Source of the DNA: a virus
IMG/VR virus record: IMGVR_UViG_3300039036_000041
Coordinates: 1-20,886 of that record
Reading direction: 5' to 3' (one strand)
Length of the DNA stretch: 20,886 nucleotides
Positions within the stretch are counted from its first letter, which is position 1. The number at the start of each line of letters is the position of its first letter. Positions 1 through 7,487 of the stretch are shown one piece after another. The notes under the pieces are model-generated. The model made no database searches, was not told the origin of the DNA, and saw only the letters and a program-made list of their open reading frames with translations. The position numbers and the translations under genes were made by a program.

Positions 1-233
1 GTGAGATTGTTCATACCAAGTTCCGTGACTTAGAAAAAGAAATGGGAGAAATCCAGGCTCTTGTTTCTACCAAGGTAAGCAAGGCAGAAGAAACTAAACT
101 AGAACAACAAATAAAGGAATTAGAACCAATTGTAATGTTGGTTAGATACCCTAAAGTTGCTCTATTAGGTTTAGTCTTCTTCTACTTAATGGCTTTCCAA
201 GAAATAAGACACCTAGTTCTACCATTCTTATAA
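1..233 (+). CDS. Small membrane protein with coiled coil, holin/lysis-associated candidate (5' partial)
   Basis: The reading frame is open from position 3, upstream of the first ATG at 42, so the start lies outside the window. The visible part is a charged, helical, probably coiled-coil stretch rich in Lys, Glu and Gln. It is followed by one C-terminal hydrophobic segment (VALLGLVFFYLMAF) and a short tail ending HLVLPFL. It stops 9 bases before an M15 peptidase lysin that has no signal peptide and would need help to cross the inner membrane. A holin or other lysis accessory is therefore reasonable from position and topology. No family-specific motif was recognised, so it could equally be an unrelated small membrane protein. 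Confidence 0.6.
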   Translation, partial: EIVHTKFRDLEKEMGEIQALVSTKVSKAEETKLEQQIKELEPIVMLVRYPKVALLGLVFFYLMAFQEIRHLVLPFL

Positions 234-242
234 GAGGTAAGT

Positions 243-584
243 ATGAGATATTTTAAATTATCTGAGTTTGATTGTAAAGAAACAGGCGAGAATAAAATGG
301 ATACTTCCTTTTTATCTCTACTTGATGAACTACGTGAGGAATGTGGTTTCCCTTTCACAATCACTTCTGGTTATCGCTCACCTAATCATTCTATTGAAAA
401 GGCTAAGAATAAACCAGGTACACATGCACAAGGAATTGCTGCAGATATTAAAGTAACCTCTGGTTGGGAACGTTATGTGATTACCCAGAAAGCACTAGAA
501 CTTGGTTTTACTGGTATTGGTATTGCAAGAGGTTTTATCCATGTGGATACTCGTGCAGGGACACCAGTTATCTGGACTTATTAA
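243..584 (+). CDS. M15-family peptidase, probable endolysin
   Basis: A 113-aa protein of the Peptidase_M15_3 type (zinc D-Ala-D-Ala carboxypeptidase/endopeptidase fold). The family signature is seen in order: SGYRSP at residues 42-47, HAQGIAAD (HxxGxAxD) at 61-68, and FIHVD at 99-102. The predicted zinc ligands are therefore H61, D68 and H100. Its length suits a single catalytic domain with no cell-wall-binding domain. It has no signal peptide, so release would depend on a membrane protein such as the one just upstream. An AGAGGT-like ribosome site precedes the ATG. The inferred role is cleavage of peptidoglycan cross-bridges at lysis. The precise bond cut cannot be read from sequence. Confidence 0.85.
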   Translation: MRYFKLSEFDCKETGENKMDTSFLSLLDELREECGFPFTITSGYRSPNHSIEKAKNKPGTHAQGIAADIKVTSGWERYVITQKALELGFTGIGIARGFIHVDTRAGTPVIWTY

Positions 585-593
585 AGGAAGTTT

Positions 594-2117
594 ATGTCAA
601 CTAAAGCACAATTACAAGAAATCAAAAGCTTGTGTGAAGCTGATTTATTTACGTTTGCTCAGTGGGTTAACCCTCAGAGATTGTACGGTCAGGTTCACAA
701 AGAGATGTTTGATTTTATTACGAAGGAGGAAGCAGCTCCTAACCAACTGCTACTTATCCCTCGTGCTCATATGAAGAGTCATGTAATTGCTGTTTGGTGT
801 GCATGGTGGATAACAAGACATCCAGAAACAACGATACTTTACTTATCAGCTACAGCAACCCTAGCAGAGTCCCAACTGTATGCCATTAAGAATATGCTTA
901 CATCTAAACAGTATGGTCAGCTTTGGCCTAGCATGGTAAACAAAGAAGAAGGTAAGCGAGAGAAATGGTCTGCTACTGCTATTGCTGTTGACCACCCTAA
1001 ACGTAAAGAAGAGGGCATACGTGATATGACCATTGTTACAGGTGGTATCACAACAAACACCACAGGTCTTCACGCTGATGTTATTGTTGCGGATGATGTT
1101 GTTGTACCAGACAATGCTTATACCGAAGAGGGTAGACGCAAGGTATCCTCAGCTATGTCCCAAATGGCTTCCATTAAGAACACTGGGGGTATGACAAAAG
1201 CTGTTGGTACACGTTATCATCCTAAAGACCAATACCATATCTGGAAAGAGCAGAAGATGCGAATCTATGATGATGATGGTAACATGATTGGTCAAGAACC
1301 TATCTGGGAAGTAATGGAAAGACAGGTTGAGGAGTTTGGAGACTTCTTATGGAAACGTACACAAAGGGAAGATGGTAAGTGGTTTGGTTTTGACCGAAAG
1401 GAACTTGCAAGGATTGAAGGGGAATACACAGATAGAACCCAGTTCTTTGCACAGTACTACAATCAACCTAACGATGTATCTACTCAAAGAATTAGTAATG
1501 AGAAGTTTCAATACTATGACCCTAAGCACTTAAAGTACTTTGACAATAAGTGGAGGTTCAAAGGTGAGCCTCTGAACGTATATGCTTCTATTGACTTTGC
1601 ATTCTCTTTAAACAAACTAGCGGATTATACAGCTATTGTTGTTATTGGGATTAACGCAGAAGGTCATATCTACATACTAGATATTGATAGATTCAAAGCA
1701 GATAAAATTTCTATTTACTTTGACCACATATCTTCACTTCATAGTAAGTGGGACTTTAGAAAGATTCGTGCAGAGGTTACAGTAGCCCAACAGCTTATTG
1801 TGAGAGACCTTAAAGAACATATTACAAGAAACGGCATGAGCTTATCTATTGATGAGTTTAGACCTCAAGGTAAAAAAGAAGAACGCATTGCAGCAACCTT
1901 AGAGCATAGATATGATAACTTATCCATGTGGCACACAAGAGGTGGCTACACTGATATTTTAGAAGATGAGCTTATGCAACAAAACCCTTCACATGATGAT
2001 GTCAAGGATGCACTAGCAAGTGCCGTTGAGATTGCTGTTAAACCAATGAAAAGGAAACATAGGGATGCCACAACAAGAAAGGTTATTTACAATTCTAGGT
2101 TCGGAGGAGTTGGATGA
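594..2117 (+). CDS. terL: Terminase large subunit (DNA-packaging ATPase/nuclease)
   Basis: A 507-aa packaging motor of T7 gp19-like architecture. The N-terminal ATPase has a deviant Walker A (IPRAHMKS, residues 55-62), a Walker B (ADVIVADD, 161-168; Asp sits where Glu is common) and a coupling motif GTRYHP (205-210). The C-terminal RNase H-like nuclease has a first catalytic Asp in SIDFAFS (D334), an acidic residue near RAEV (E394), and a final cluster HDDVKDA (468-472). It would translocate genome concatemers through the portal and cut them. An AAGGAAG ribosome site lies before the ATG, and its stop overlaps the portal start as ATGA. No small terminase is seen in this window; it probably lies upstream. 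Confidence 0.95.
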   Translation: MSTKAQLQEIKSLCEADLFTFAQWVNPQRLYGQVHKEMFDFITKEEAAPNQLLLIPRAHMKSHVIAVWCAWWITRHPETTILYLSATATLAESQLYAIKNMLTSKQYGQLWPSMVNKEEGKREKWSATAIAVDHPKRKEEGIRDMTIVTGGITTNTTGLHADVIVADDVVVPDNAYTEEGRRKVSSAMSQMASIKNTGGMTKAVGTRYHPKDQYHIWKEQKMRIYDDDGNMIGQEPIWEVMERQVEEFGDFLWKRTQREDGKWFGFDRKELARIEGEYTDRTQFFAQYYNQPNDVSTQRISNEKFQYYDPKHLKYFDNKWRFKGEPLNVYASIDFAFSLNKLADYTAIVVIGINAEGHIYILDIDRFKADKISIYFDHISSLHSKWDFRKIRAEVTVAQQLIVRDLKEHITRNGMSLSIDEFRPQGKKEERIAATLEHRYDNLSMWHTRGGYTDILEDELMQQNPSHDDVKDALASAVEIAVKPMKRKHRDATTRKVIYNSRFGGVG

Positions 2118-3853
2118 GTAATACTATTGAGATTAGTAATGAAAGGCAACTAGCAGAAACCATTTCAGGTTTGTTTCAAAGATGGGACGATGCTAGAGCA
2201 CCTTGGAAGAAAAGCATGGAGGAGCTGCAAGGTTACCTCTACGCAACAGATACAACCAAGACAAGCAACTCTAAGCTTCCTTGGTCTAACAAAACAACTC
2301 TACCTAAACTAACACAGATTATGGAGAACCTTGTAGCCAACTATGAAGCTACTTTGTTTCCTAACCAAGACTGGTTAAAGTGGGAAGCAGCAGATTCAAA
2401 CTCTGCTATTGCTGAGAAGAAAAACTTAGTAACTTCTTACACAAAGAACAAACTAAAAGCTGGTGACTTTCACTCTACTGTTAGACAAGCTTTATATGAC
2501 TTTACAATCTATGGGAATGTTTTCTCAACCGTAGAGTTTGTTAAGGATACGAGCTATGACCCTTTAACAGAAGAAGAGACTGTTAGGTTTGTTGGTGGTA
2601 AAGCTAAACGTATTAGCCCTTACGATATTGTATTTAACCCTAGAGCAACTTCTTTTGAAGAGTCTCCTAAGATTGTTAGATATGTTAAAACATTAGGTGA
2701 CTTAGCTTTAGATGCAGACACTCGACCAGAGTTATCTTATTCAGAAGAAGTGGTTAATCAGTTATATGCTGACAGAAACACATTCTCTGGTTTAGGTAAG
2801 CGTACACAGAATGAACTACGTAAGCAGTTTACTTTAGATGGTTTTGGTTCTATTGATGAATACTATACTTCTGGTATGGTTGAGTTGTTAGAGTTTACAG
2901 GTAACCTTTACAACAGAGAAACAAAAGAACTAGAGAAGAACATTGTTGTTACTATTGTTGACAGAAAGTACATTGTTCGTAAAGAAAAGATTACTACTTG
3001 GAATAACGAAGACTACATTAAACATGTTGGTTGGCGAATCAGACCAGACAACCTATGGGCTATGTCTCCCTTGGAGAACCTTGTAGGTATGCAGTATCGT
3101 ATTGACCACTTAGAGAACCTTAAAGCTGACATTATGGATATGGTAGCTTACCCTATTCCAGTTATGAAAGGTGATGTTGAGTGGGACGGTTGGTATCCTG
3201 GTGCTGAGGTATATGTTGGTGAGGATGGAGCTATTGACTTACTCCGTGTTGACTCAGCAGCTTTAAGCTATGATAACCAAATCAATATGCTAGAAGCTAA
3301 GATGGAACAATACGCAGGTGCTCCTAGAGAGGCTATGGGTATTCGTAGTCCTGGTGAGAAAACAGCTTATGAGGTACAGTCCTTACAGAACGCTGCATCT
3401 AGACTTTTCCAATCTAAAGTAGCTTACTTTGAAGAGAAGTTCTTAGAACCTCTTGTTAACCAAATCTTTGAAATCTCTAGAAGAAACTTAGATGGTTTAG
3501 ACATTGTAAGTTCTATTGATAATGAGTTAGGTATTCAAGAGTTCCTTTCAATTACCCGTAAGGACTTAGAAGCTAAAGGTAAGTTTTATCCTAGAGGTGC
3601 TAGACACTTTGCTGAGAAAGCATTGTTTGTACAAGAGATTACTCAGTTCCAAGGTCAGATGCCAGCGGATGTTACAAACCATATTTCAGGACAGGTTATT
3701 GCTAAGGCTTTTGCAGAGCACTTGAATCTAGATAAGATTGGAGCTTTCCAACCTAACATTAGAATCATGGAACAGATAGAAGCACAAAGATTAATCAATG
3801 AGGGTCAACAACAAACAGAAGTTGAGTCCATGACACCAGGGGCTGAATTATGA
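2114..3853 (+). CDS. Portal (head-tail connector) protein
   Basis: A 579-aa protein directly after the large terminase, with its ATG overlapping the terminase TGA. Its size and composition fit podovirus portals (T7 gp8 is about 536 aa). The N-terminal region has the pattern typical of these proteins: helix, a PWSNKTTLPKL stretch near residues 55-65, then helical NLVANYEATLFPNQDW. It would form the dodecameric ring through which DNA enters and leaves the head, and on which terminase and tail adaptor dock. The C-terminal tail is Gln/Glu-rich (EGQQQTEVES). The assignment rests on position, length and general similarity to portals rather than on a catalytic motif. Confidence 0.85.
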   Translation: MSNTIEISNERQLAETISGLFQRWDDARAPWKKSMEELQGYLYATDTTKTSNSKLPWSNKTTLPKLTQIMENLVANYEATLFPNQDWLKWEAADSNSAIAEKKNLVTSYTKNKLKAGDFHSTVRQALYDFTIYGNVFSTVEFVKDTSYDPLTEEETVRFVGGKAKRISPYDIVFNPRATSFEESPKIVRYVKTLGDLALDADTRPELSYSEEVVNQLYADRNTFSGLGKRTQNELRKQFTLDGFGSIDEYYTSGMVELLEFTGNLYNRETKELEKNIVVTIVDRKYIVRKEKITTWNNEDYIKHVGWRIRPDNLWAMSPLENLVGMQYRIDHLENLKADIMDMVAYPIPVMKGDVEWDGWYPGAEVYVGEDGAIDLLRVDSAALSYDNQINMLEAKMEQYAGAPREAMGIRSPGEKTAYEVQSLQNAASRLFQSKVAYFEEKFLEPLVNQIFEISRRNLDGLDIVSSIDNELGIQEFLSITRKDLEAKGKFYPRGARHFAEKALFVQEITQFQGQMPADVTNHISGQVIAKAFAEHLNLDKIGAFQPNIRIMEQIEAQRLINEGQQQTEVESMTPGAEL

Positions 3854-4077
3854 ACACTCTCTGGAAAAAAGTTTCAGTAACTAAAGAGGGTTATTCAGAA
3901 ATGATGACACCTTCTTTTATGTTGCGGGAAAAGCTAGCAGAGGTAATTGACAATGAACTTGCAAGTCTTGAAGTTTGTGATGATTACTCTGTTAATAACT
4001 GGCAACTGCTTCAAGCAGAAGCTAACGGTAAGCGTAAAGCCTATCAGTTAATTTTAAAATTAATTAAGGAAGACTAA
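3850..4077 (+). CDS. Small unknown protein between portal and scaffold
   Basis: A 75-aa protein whose ATG overlaps the portal stop (ATGA), so it is probably translated by coupling. It is predicted mostly helical. The C-terminal half (NNWQLLQAEANGKRKAYQ) resembles short helical proteins often found between portal and scaffold genes in T7-like operons. It has no transmembrane segment and one Cys (in EVCDDY). A role in head assembly is suggested only by position. The function was not recognised. Confidence 0.8.
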   Translation: MNTLWKKVSVTKEGYSEMMTPSFMLREKLAEVIDNELASLEVCDDYSVNNWQLLQAEANGKRKAYQLILKLIKED

Positions 4078-4079
4078 CC

Positions 4080-4778
4080 ATGTCGGATGTTTTTGAACAA
4101 GCTAAAGGTACTGAACCCGAAGCACAACAAACAACTTCACCACAAGTTGAAGCCACTCCACAGCAACCACAAGCTGCCGTAGAGTACAATGGAAAAGTAT
4201 GGAAGCAAGAAGACATTATCAATAAGTTTGAGAATGCTGACTCCTACATTAATCAGTTAAAAGCTGAGAATGAAGAGTTACGTTTAAAGGCTAATCGAGG
4301 TGCTACTCTTGACGATGTACTTAGCCGAATGGATAACACACAAAACACAACCACACCAGCAGAGCCTACCAAAACTCCAGTTGTAGAAGTTGATGTTGAA
4401 GCTGTTGCCATGAATGCGTATCAGAAACTAAAACAGCAAGAACAAATGGAAGCTAACTTGCAAGGTGCTATCAATAAGCTATCGGAAACCTACGGGGAGA
4501 AGACTATTGAAGTACTTAAAGAGAAAGCCTCTGAGTTTGATTTAAGTCTTGACGAAGCTAAGGAGTTAGCTATGACTCGACCTAAATTATTTGCTGCTCA
4601 GTTCCTAGCAGGTACGCAACAAAAAGTTGTAGGTAATACAACAGGTAATATTAATACTCAAACTTTACAATCACAACAAAAAGCTCCTAAGCTGAAAGAT
4701 ATTAAAGATAAGGCATCTTTCCAGCAGGAACTTAACCGCAGATTTGCAGAAAAAGCTGCAACTATGCAAAACTACTAA
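4080..4778 (+). CDS. Capsid scaffolding-like protein
   Basis: A 232-aa protein in the canonical scaffold slot between portal and major capsid. The first 35 residues are disordered and rich in Gln, Pro and Thr. A coiled coil covers about residues 45-75 (FENADSYINQLKAENEELR). A second low-complexity linker spans 85-105, a long helical region 106-180, another Gln/Thr/Asn linker 180-203, and a basic helix closes the protein (KDKASFQQELNRRFAEKAA). This acidic, helical, linker-rich layout with a basic C-terminal helix is typical of scaffolds, which bind the capsid protein during procapsid assembly and then leave. An AAGGAAG ribosome site is present. Confidence 0.78.
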   Translation: MSDVFEQAKGTEPEAQQTTSPQVEATPQQPQAAVEYNGKVWKQEDIINKFENADSYINQLKAENEELRLKANRGATLDDVLSRMDNTQNTTTPAEPTKTPVVEVDVEAVAMNAYQKLKQQEQMEANLQGAINKLSETYGEKTIEVLKEKASEFDLSLDEAKELAMTRPKLFAAQFLAGTQQKVVGNTTGNINTQTLQSQQKAPKLKDIKDKASFQQELNRRFAEKAATMQNY

Positions 4779-4799
4779 AAATTATTGGAGAAATAAAAC

Positions 4800-5885
4800 A
4801 TGGCTATTGCAACAAATTATCAAACTACATTAGGTGGTGGTACATTTACTAACGACGGTACTATTGCTAACAACAACCCTGCAATCCGTGCAGCGGTTTA
4901 CTCAGATATTATGATGGAAGAAATCCAAGATGGTTTCTTACCTGATGGTATCTATCGTGATGTATCTGAATTTTCAGACGGTTCACAAATCATTATCCCT
5001 CAGCTTGGTAACGTAACTGTTGCTGATGTTGAAGAATCTAACGCTGTTAATTCACAATCGATTGACATCAGTAAGATTAACCTGCAAATCAGTCAGTACA
5101 AAGGTGCGATGACAGCCATTACTGATGAGATGAAGCAAGACTCTTACATGTGGCAGAAGGTTGAATCTTCTATGCCTGGTAAGCACTTACGTGCTATCCG
5201 TGAAGAGTTTGAAGAAAACATGCTTTCAGTTGCTTCTGCTTCTCAGGTTGCTGCTACTACTGCATGGGCTTCAAGTGCTTATGGTAAAGCACAAACAGGT
5301 GTTGTAGCTGGTGCTACTATCAATGGTGTACCTCACCGTTATATCGCAAGTGGTACAAACTCTACATTAGACCTTAACGATTTTATCTCTGCTAAGTTAT
5401 CTATGGATAAAGCTAACATCCCAGCAGAAGGTCGTATTGCTATTGTTGACCCTGTTGTTGAGGCAACTCTTAACAAGCTTGTTGGTGCTCAAGCATTCTC
5501 TAGCAGCCAGCATTGGGAGAACATCCTTGACACTGGTTTCGCTAACAACATGAAGTTTGTTGCTAATATCTTTGGTTTCGATGTTTATACTTCTAACCGT
5601 TTGGCTTCTCTAGGTGAAGAAGCTATTGGTACTTTTGCTGATATGTATGATGGTACATTAACTTCTGACATCGTAACAGATGGTATGAAAGCTAACATCT
5701 TTATGTCAGTTGCTGATGAAGACACTATGCCTCTTATGGGTGCATGGCGTAAAATGCCAGGAATGGAAGGTGACCGTAACGTATCTCTACGTCGTGATGA
5801 GTTCTACTCAACAGCACGTTGGGGCTTCGGTATTCAACGTCCTGAGTCTATTGTTGTTGTTGGTACTTCTGCAACAGACTACTAG
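4800..5885 (+). CDS. Major capsid protein
   Basis: A 361-aa protein in the position of the major capsid gene, after the scaffold and followed by a strong terminator. Its size is close to T7 gp10A. The start has a good ribosome site (TTGGAGAAATAAAAC before ATG). It has the mixed alpha/beta composition expected of an HK97-fold capsid subunit. Early helices (NPAIRAAVYSDIMMEEIQDGF) lead to an extended region with a GSQIIIPQLG strand, and a C-terminal beta-rich segment has MPGMEGDRN and SLRRDEFYSTARWG, typical of podovirus capsid C-termini. No long +1 or -1 extension indicating a frameshifted minor form was identified. The fold assignment is inferred. Confidence 0.88.
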   Translation: MAIATNYQTTLGGGTFTNDGTIANNNPAIRAAVYSDIMMEEIQDGFLPDGIYRDVSEFSDGSQIIIPQLGNVTVADVEESNAVNSQSIDISKINLQISQYKGAMTAITDEMKQDSYMWQKVESSMPGKHLRAIREEFEENMLSVASASQVAATTAWASSAYGKAQTGVVAGATINGVPHRYIASGTNSTLDLNDFISAKLSMDKANIPAEGRIAIVDPVVEATLNKLVGAQAFSSSQHWENILDTGFANNMKFVANIFGFDVYTSNRLASLGEEAIGTFADMYDGTLTSDIVTDGMKANIFMSVADEDTMPLMGAWRKMPGMEGDRNVSLRRDEFYSTARWGFGIQRPESIVVVGTSATDY

Positions 5886-5903
5886 GCAACTAAACAATAA
5901 CTA

Positions 5904-5955
5904 TTAGGTTATAGTTTGGAGGGCTTCTTCGGGAGTCCTCTTTAATATGACCTAA
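5904..5955 (+). terminator. Extended hairpin terminator after the capsid gene
   Basis: A 9-bp stem, GAGGGCTTC (5919-5927) with GGAGTCCTC (5932-5940), is closed by a C(TTCG)G tetraloop and followed by TTTAATAT. Outside it, TTAGGT (5904-5909) pairs with ACCTAA (5950-5955) and an ATA/TAT step adds to this, so the whole 52 bases can fold into one long imperfect hairpin. The U-tract is short, so termination may be partial. That would let some transcripts continue into the tail genes while capsid mRNA stays most abundant. Confidence 0.85.
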
Positions 5956-5971
5956 CAACAAAGGAAATAGA

Positions 5972-6193
5972 ATGGCAGAATTAAAAGAGATTAAGATAAT
6001 CAAAGATACCAACGGAATGTTCTACGCTAAGTATAAACAAGGCGGTCAACTACCAGCAGTACTAGGTGGTATGTGGACACATGAAGCAGACTTAAAAAGT
6101 CGTATCAACAATTATCTACGAACCAGACCAGCACAGAGTCCAACACAAAGACGAGTGGCTAAAACTAAGAAGACAGAAGGGGTTTCTAAATGA
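5972..6193 (+). CDS. Small unknown protein after the capsid gene
   Basis: A 73-aa basic protein with an AAAGGAAATAG ribosome site. The N-terminal half is probably beta-rich (KEIKIIKDTNGMFYAKY), followed by LPAVLGGMWTHEADLKSRIN and a Lys/Arg-rich, disordered C-terminus (TQRRVAKTKKTEG). It is the first gene after the terminator, and its stop overlaps the next start (ATGA). Small proteins at this place in related phages are often virion-associated or of unknown role. No known domain was recognised. Confidence 0.75.
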   Translation: MAELKEIKIIKDTNGMFYAKYKQGGQLPAVLGGMWTHEADLKSRINNYLRTRPAQSPTQRRVAKTKKTEGVSK

Positions 6194-6747
6194 GTGTTGA
6201 GTTACAAACAATTATTAATAGTTCTTTGTTCAAATCTACAACTGATGGGTTAAGTGGGACAGGTGCTTTAAAGTACTCAGGAAATACCCTAGCATGGACA
6301 CCTGATGTTGCCCCTGAGAGCAAAGCCTATGCCTCTCTAGGAGCTTCAAATGCAGAGACCTTTACATTGGTAGCAGATACACCCATTGACCTCACCAGTG
6401 CCACTCTATGGGCTTCTGGTGTATCAACAAACTTTACCATTGACAACACAGCAGGTGAATTGTTAGCAGATGTTGCAGGTGTATATACAATCTCTGCATG
6501 GGCTTCTATAGCTTCTGATACAATTAACACAACAGTTACTTTACGGTATGTCTTAAATGGAACTGCTTCCCCTACTGGGTTGGTAGGTACTTCTAAAGAT
6601 GCTGGGGACACTAAAGCGTTATCCGCAGATAGCTTAATTGCTTTAGCTCAAAATGATGTTATTAGTTTAGAAATTGAAGCAGATAAGAACTGTGTCCTTA
6701 CAGTTAAAGGTGCTGGTTTTACTTTACATAAAATAGATGAGGTTTAA
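6190..6747 (+). CDS. Beta-rich virion protein, possible head fibre/decoration
   Basis: A 185-aa protein rich in Thr, Ser, Ala and Val. The C-terminal 120 residues have the strand pattern of a jelly-roll, C1q/TNF-like or phage fibre-head domain. Recognisable pieces are a GVYTISAWASI strand, a TTVTLRYVLNGT strand, an LAQNDVISLEIEAD strand and a closing VKGAGFTLHKI strand. In such domains the 'N-D-x-I/V-x-L' turn and the final 'x-L-x-K/R-I' strand are typical. The first about 45 residues could be the part that anchors to the virion. It sits between capsid and tail-adaptor genes, which suits a capsid decoration or fibre. The function is inferred from fold pattern and position only. Confidence 0.6.
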   Translation: MSVELQTIINSSLFKSTTDGLSGTGALKYSGNTLAWTPDVAPESKAYASLGASNAETFTLVADTPIDLTSATLWASGVSTNFTIDNTAGELLADVAGVYTISAWASIASDTINTTVTLRYVLNGTASPTGLVGTSKDAGDTKALSADSLIALAQNDVISLEIEADKNCVLTVKGAGFTLHKIDEV

Positions 6748-6749
6748 GA

Positions 6750-7487
6750 ATGACTTTACTTGAAGCTGTACAAAACATTATGTCCTCTTTCTCACTTGAA
6801 GAGGTAAACTCTATTGATGAAGTACCAGAGTCACTTCAAGTAGCAGAGGTTATTAGAGAAACTTATTATAACATTATTTCTCAAAGAGAGTGGGACTTTT
6901 TAAAAGAAACTTTTTCATTAGTTGCAAGTGGTTCTACAAGCAAACCTGTAAAGATGAAAATACCAGCAGATGTTAACTATGTTAAGTTTGTTAAGTATCA
7001 GAATGAAGATGGTAAGTATGTAGATGTTCAAGAACTAGAACCAGAAGACTTCCTTGAGGTACTTAACGAGAGAAGCCTAACAGCAACCGAACAGGTTACT
7101 GGTTTGGTTAAACAGTTAAACTTCCCTGTTAATATTTATACAGATAGACAGCCTAAATACTTTACAACTTTTGATGATGAGTATGTTATCTTTGATGCTT
7201 ACGATAGTAACTTAGATGATACCTTACAGGAAGCTAAGACACTTTGCTATGGCACAAGAGCTCCTGTGTTTAGTATTGATGATGACACTGTTATTGATAT
7301 GCCAGAAGAAATGGTATGGTCTTTCTTAATACCAGAAGTTAAATCTGTGGCTAGTGTGAACTTACTACAAACAGTTAACTCTAAAGAAGAACAAAAAAGT
7401 AGGAGAGGTCGTTTCAGAGCCTACCATTCTCATCCTAAAACCTCTAATGTTGTTGATAGGAAAAAAGCTACATACGGGAGAAAATAA
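6750..7487 (+). CDS. Tail tubular protein A-like adaptor (gatekeeper)
   Basis: A 245-aa protein in the slot of T7 gp11. The N-terminus follows the family's usual layout: a helix 'LLEAVQNIMSSFSLEEVNSI', then a helix ending in a Gln-x-x-Trp-type element (ISQREWDFLKETF), then strands carrying PVKMKIPADVNYVKFV. This class of protein forms the 12-fold ring between portal and nozzle. The C-terminus is basic (SRRGRFRAYHS, VVDRKKATYGRK). It begins 2 bases after the preceding stop and its own stop overlaps the nozzle start (TAATG). The call rests on pattern and synteny. Confidence 0.82.
   Translation: MTLLEAVQNIMSSFSLEEVNSIDEVPESLQVAEVIRETYYNIISQREWDFLKETFSLVASGSTSKPVKMKIPADVNYVKFVKYQNEDGKYVDVQELEPEDFLEVLNERSLTATEQVTGLVKQLNFPVNIYTDRQPKYFTTFDDEYVIFDAYDSNLDDTLQEAKTLCYGTRAPVFSIDDDTVIDMPEEMVWSFLIPEVKSVASVNLLQTVNSKEEQKSRRGRFRAYHSHPKTSNVVDRKKATYGRK

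Noticed and set aside
5943-5958. TAATATGACCTAACAA resembles a T7 RNA polymerase promoter.
   Set aside because: Only about 10 of 16 bases match, the initiating GGG part is absent, and the bases are explained as the outer arm of the terminator hairpin.
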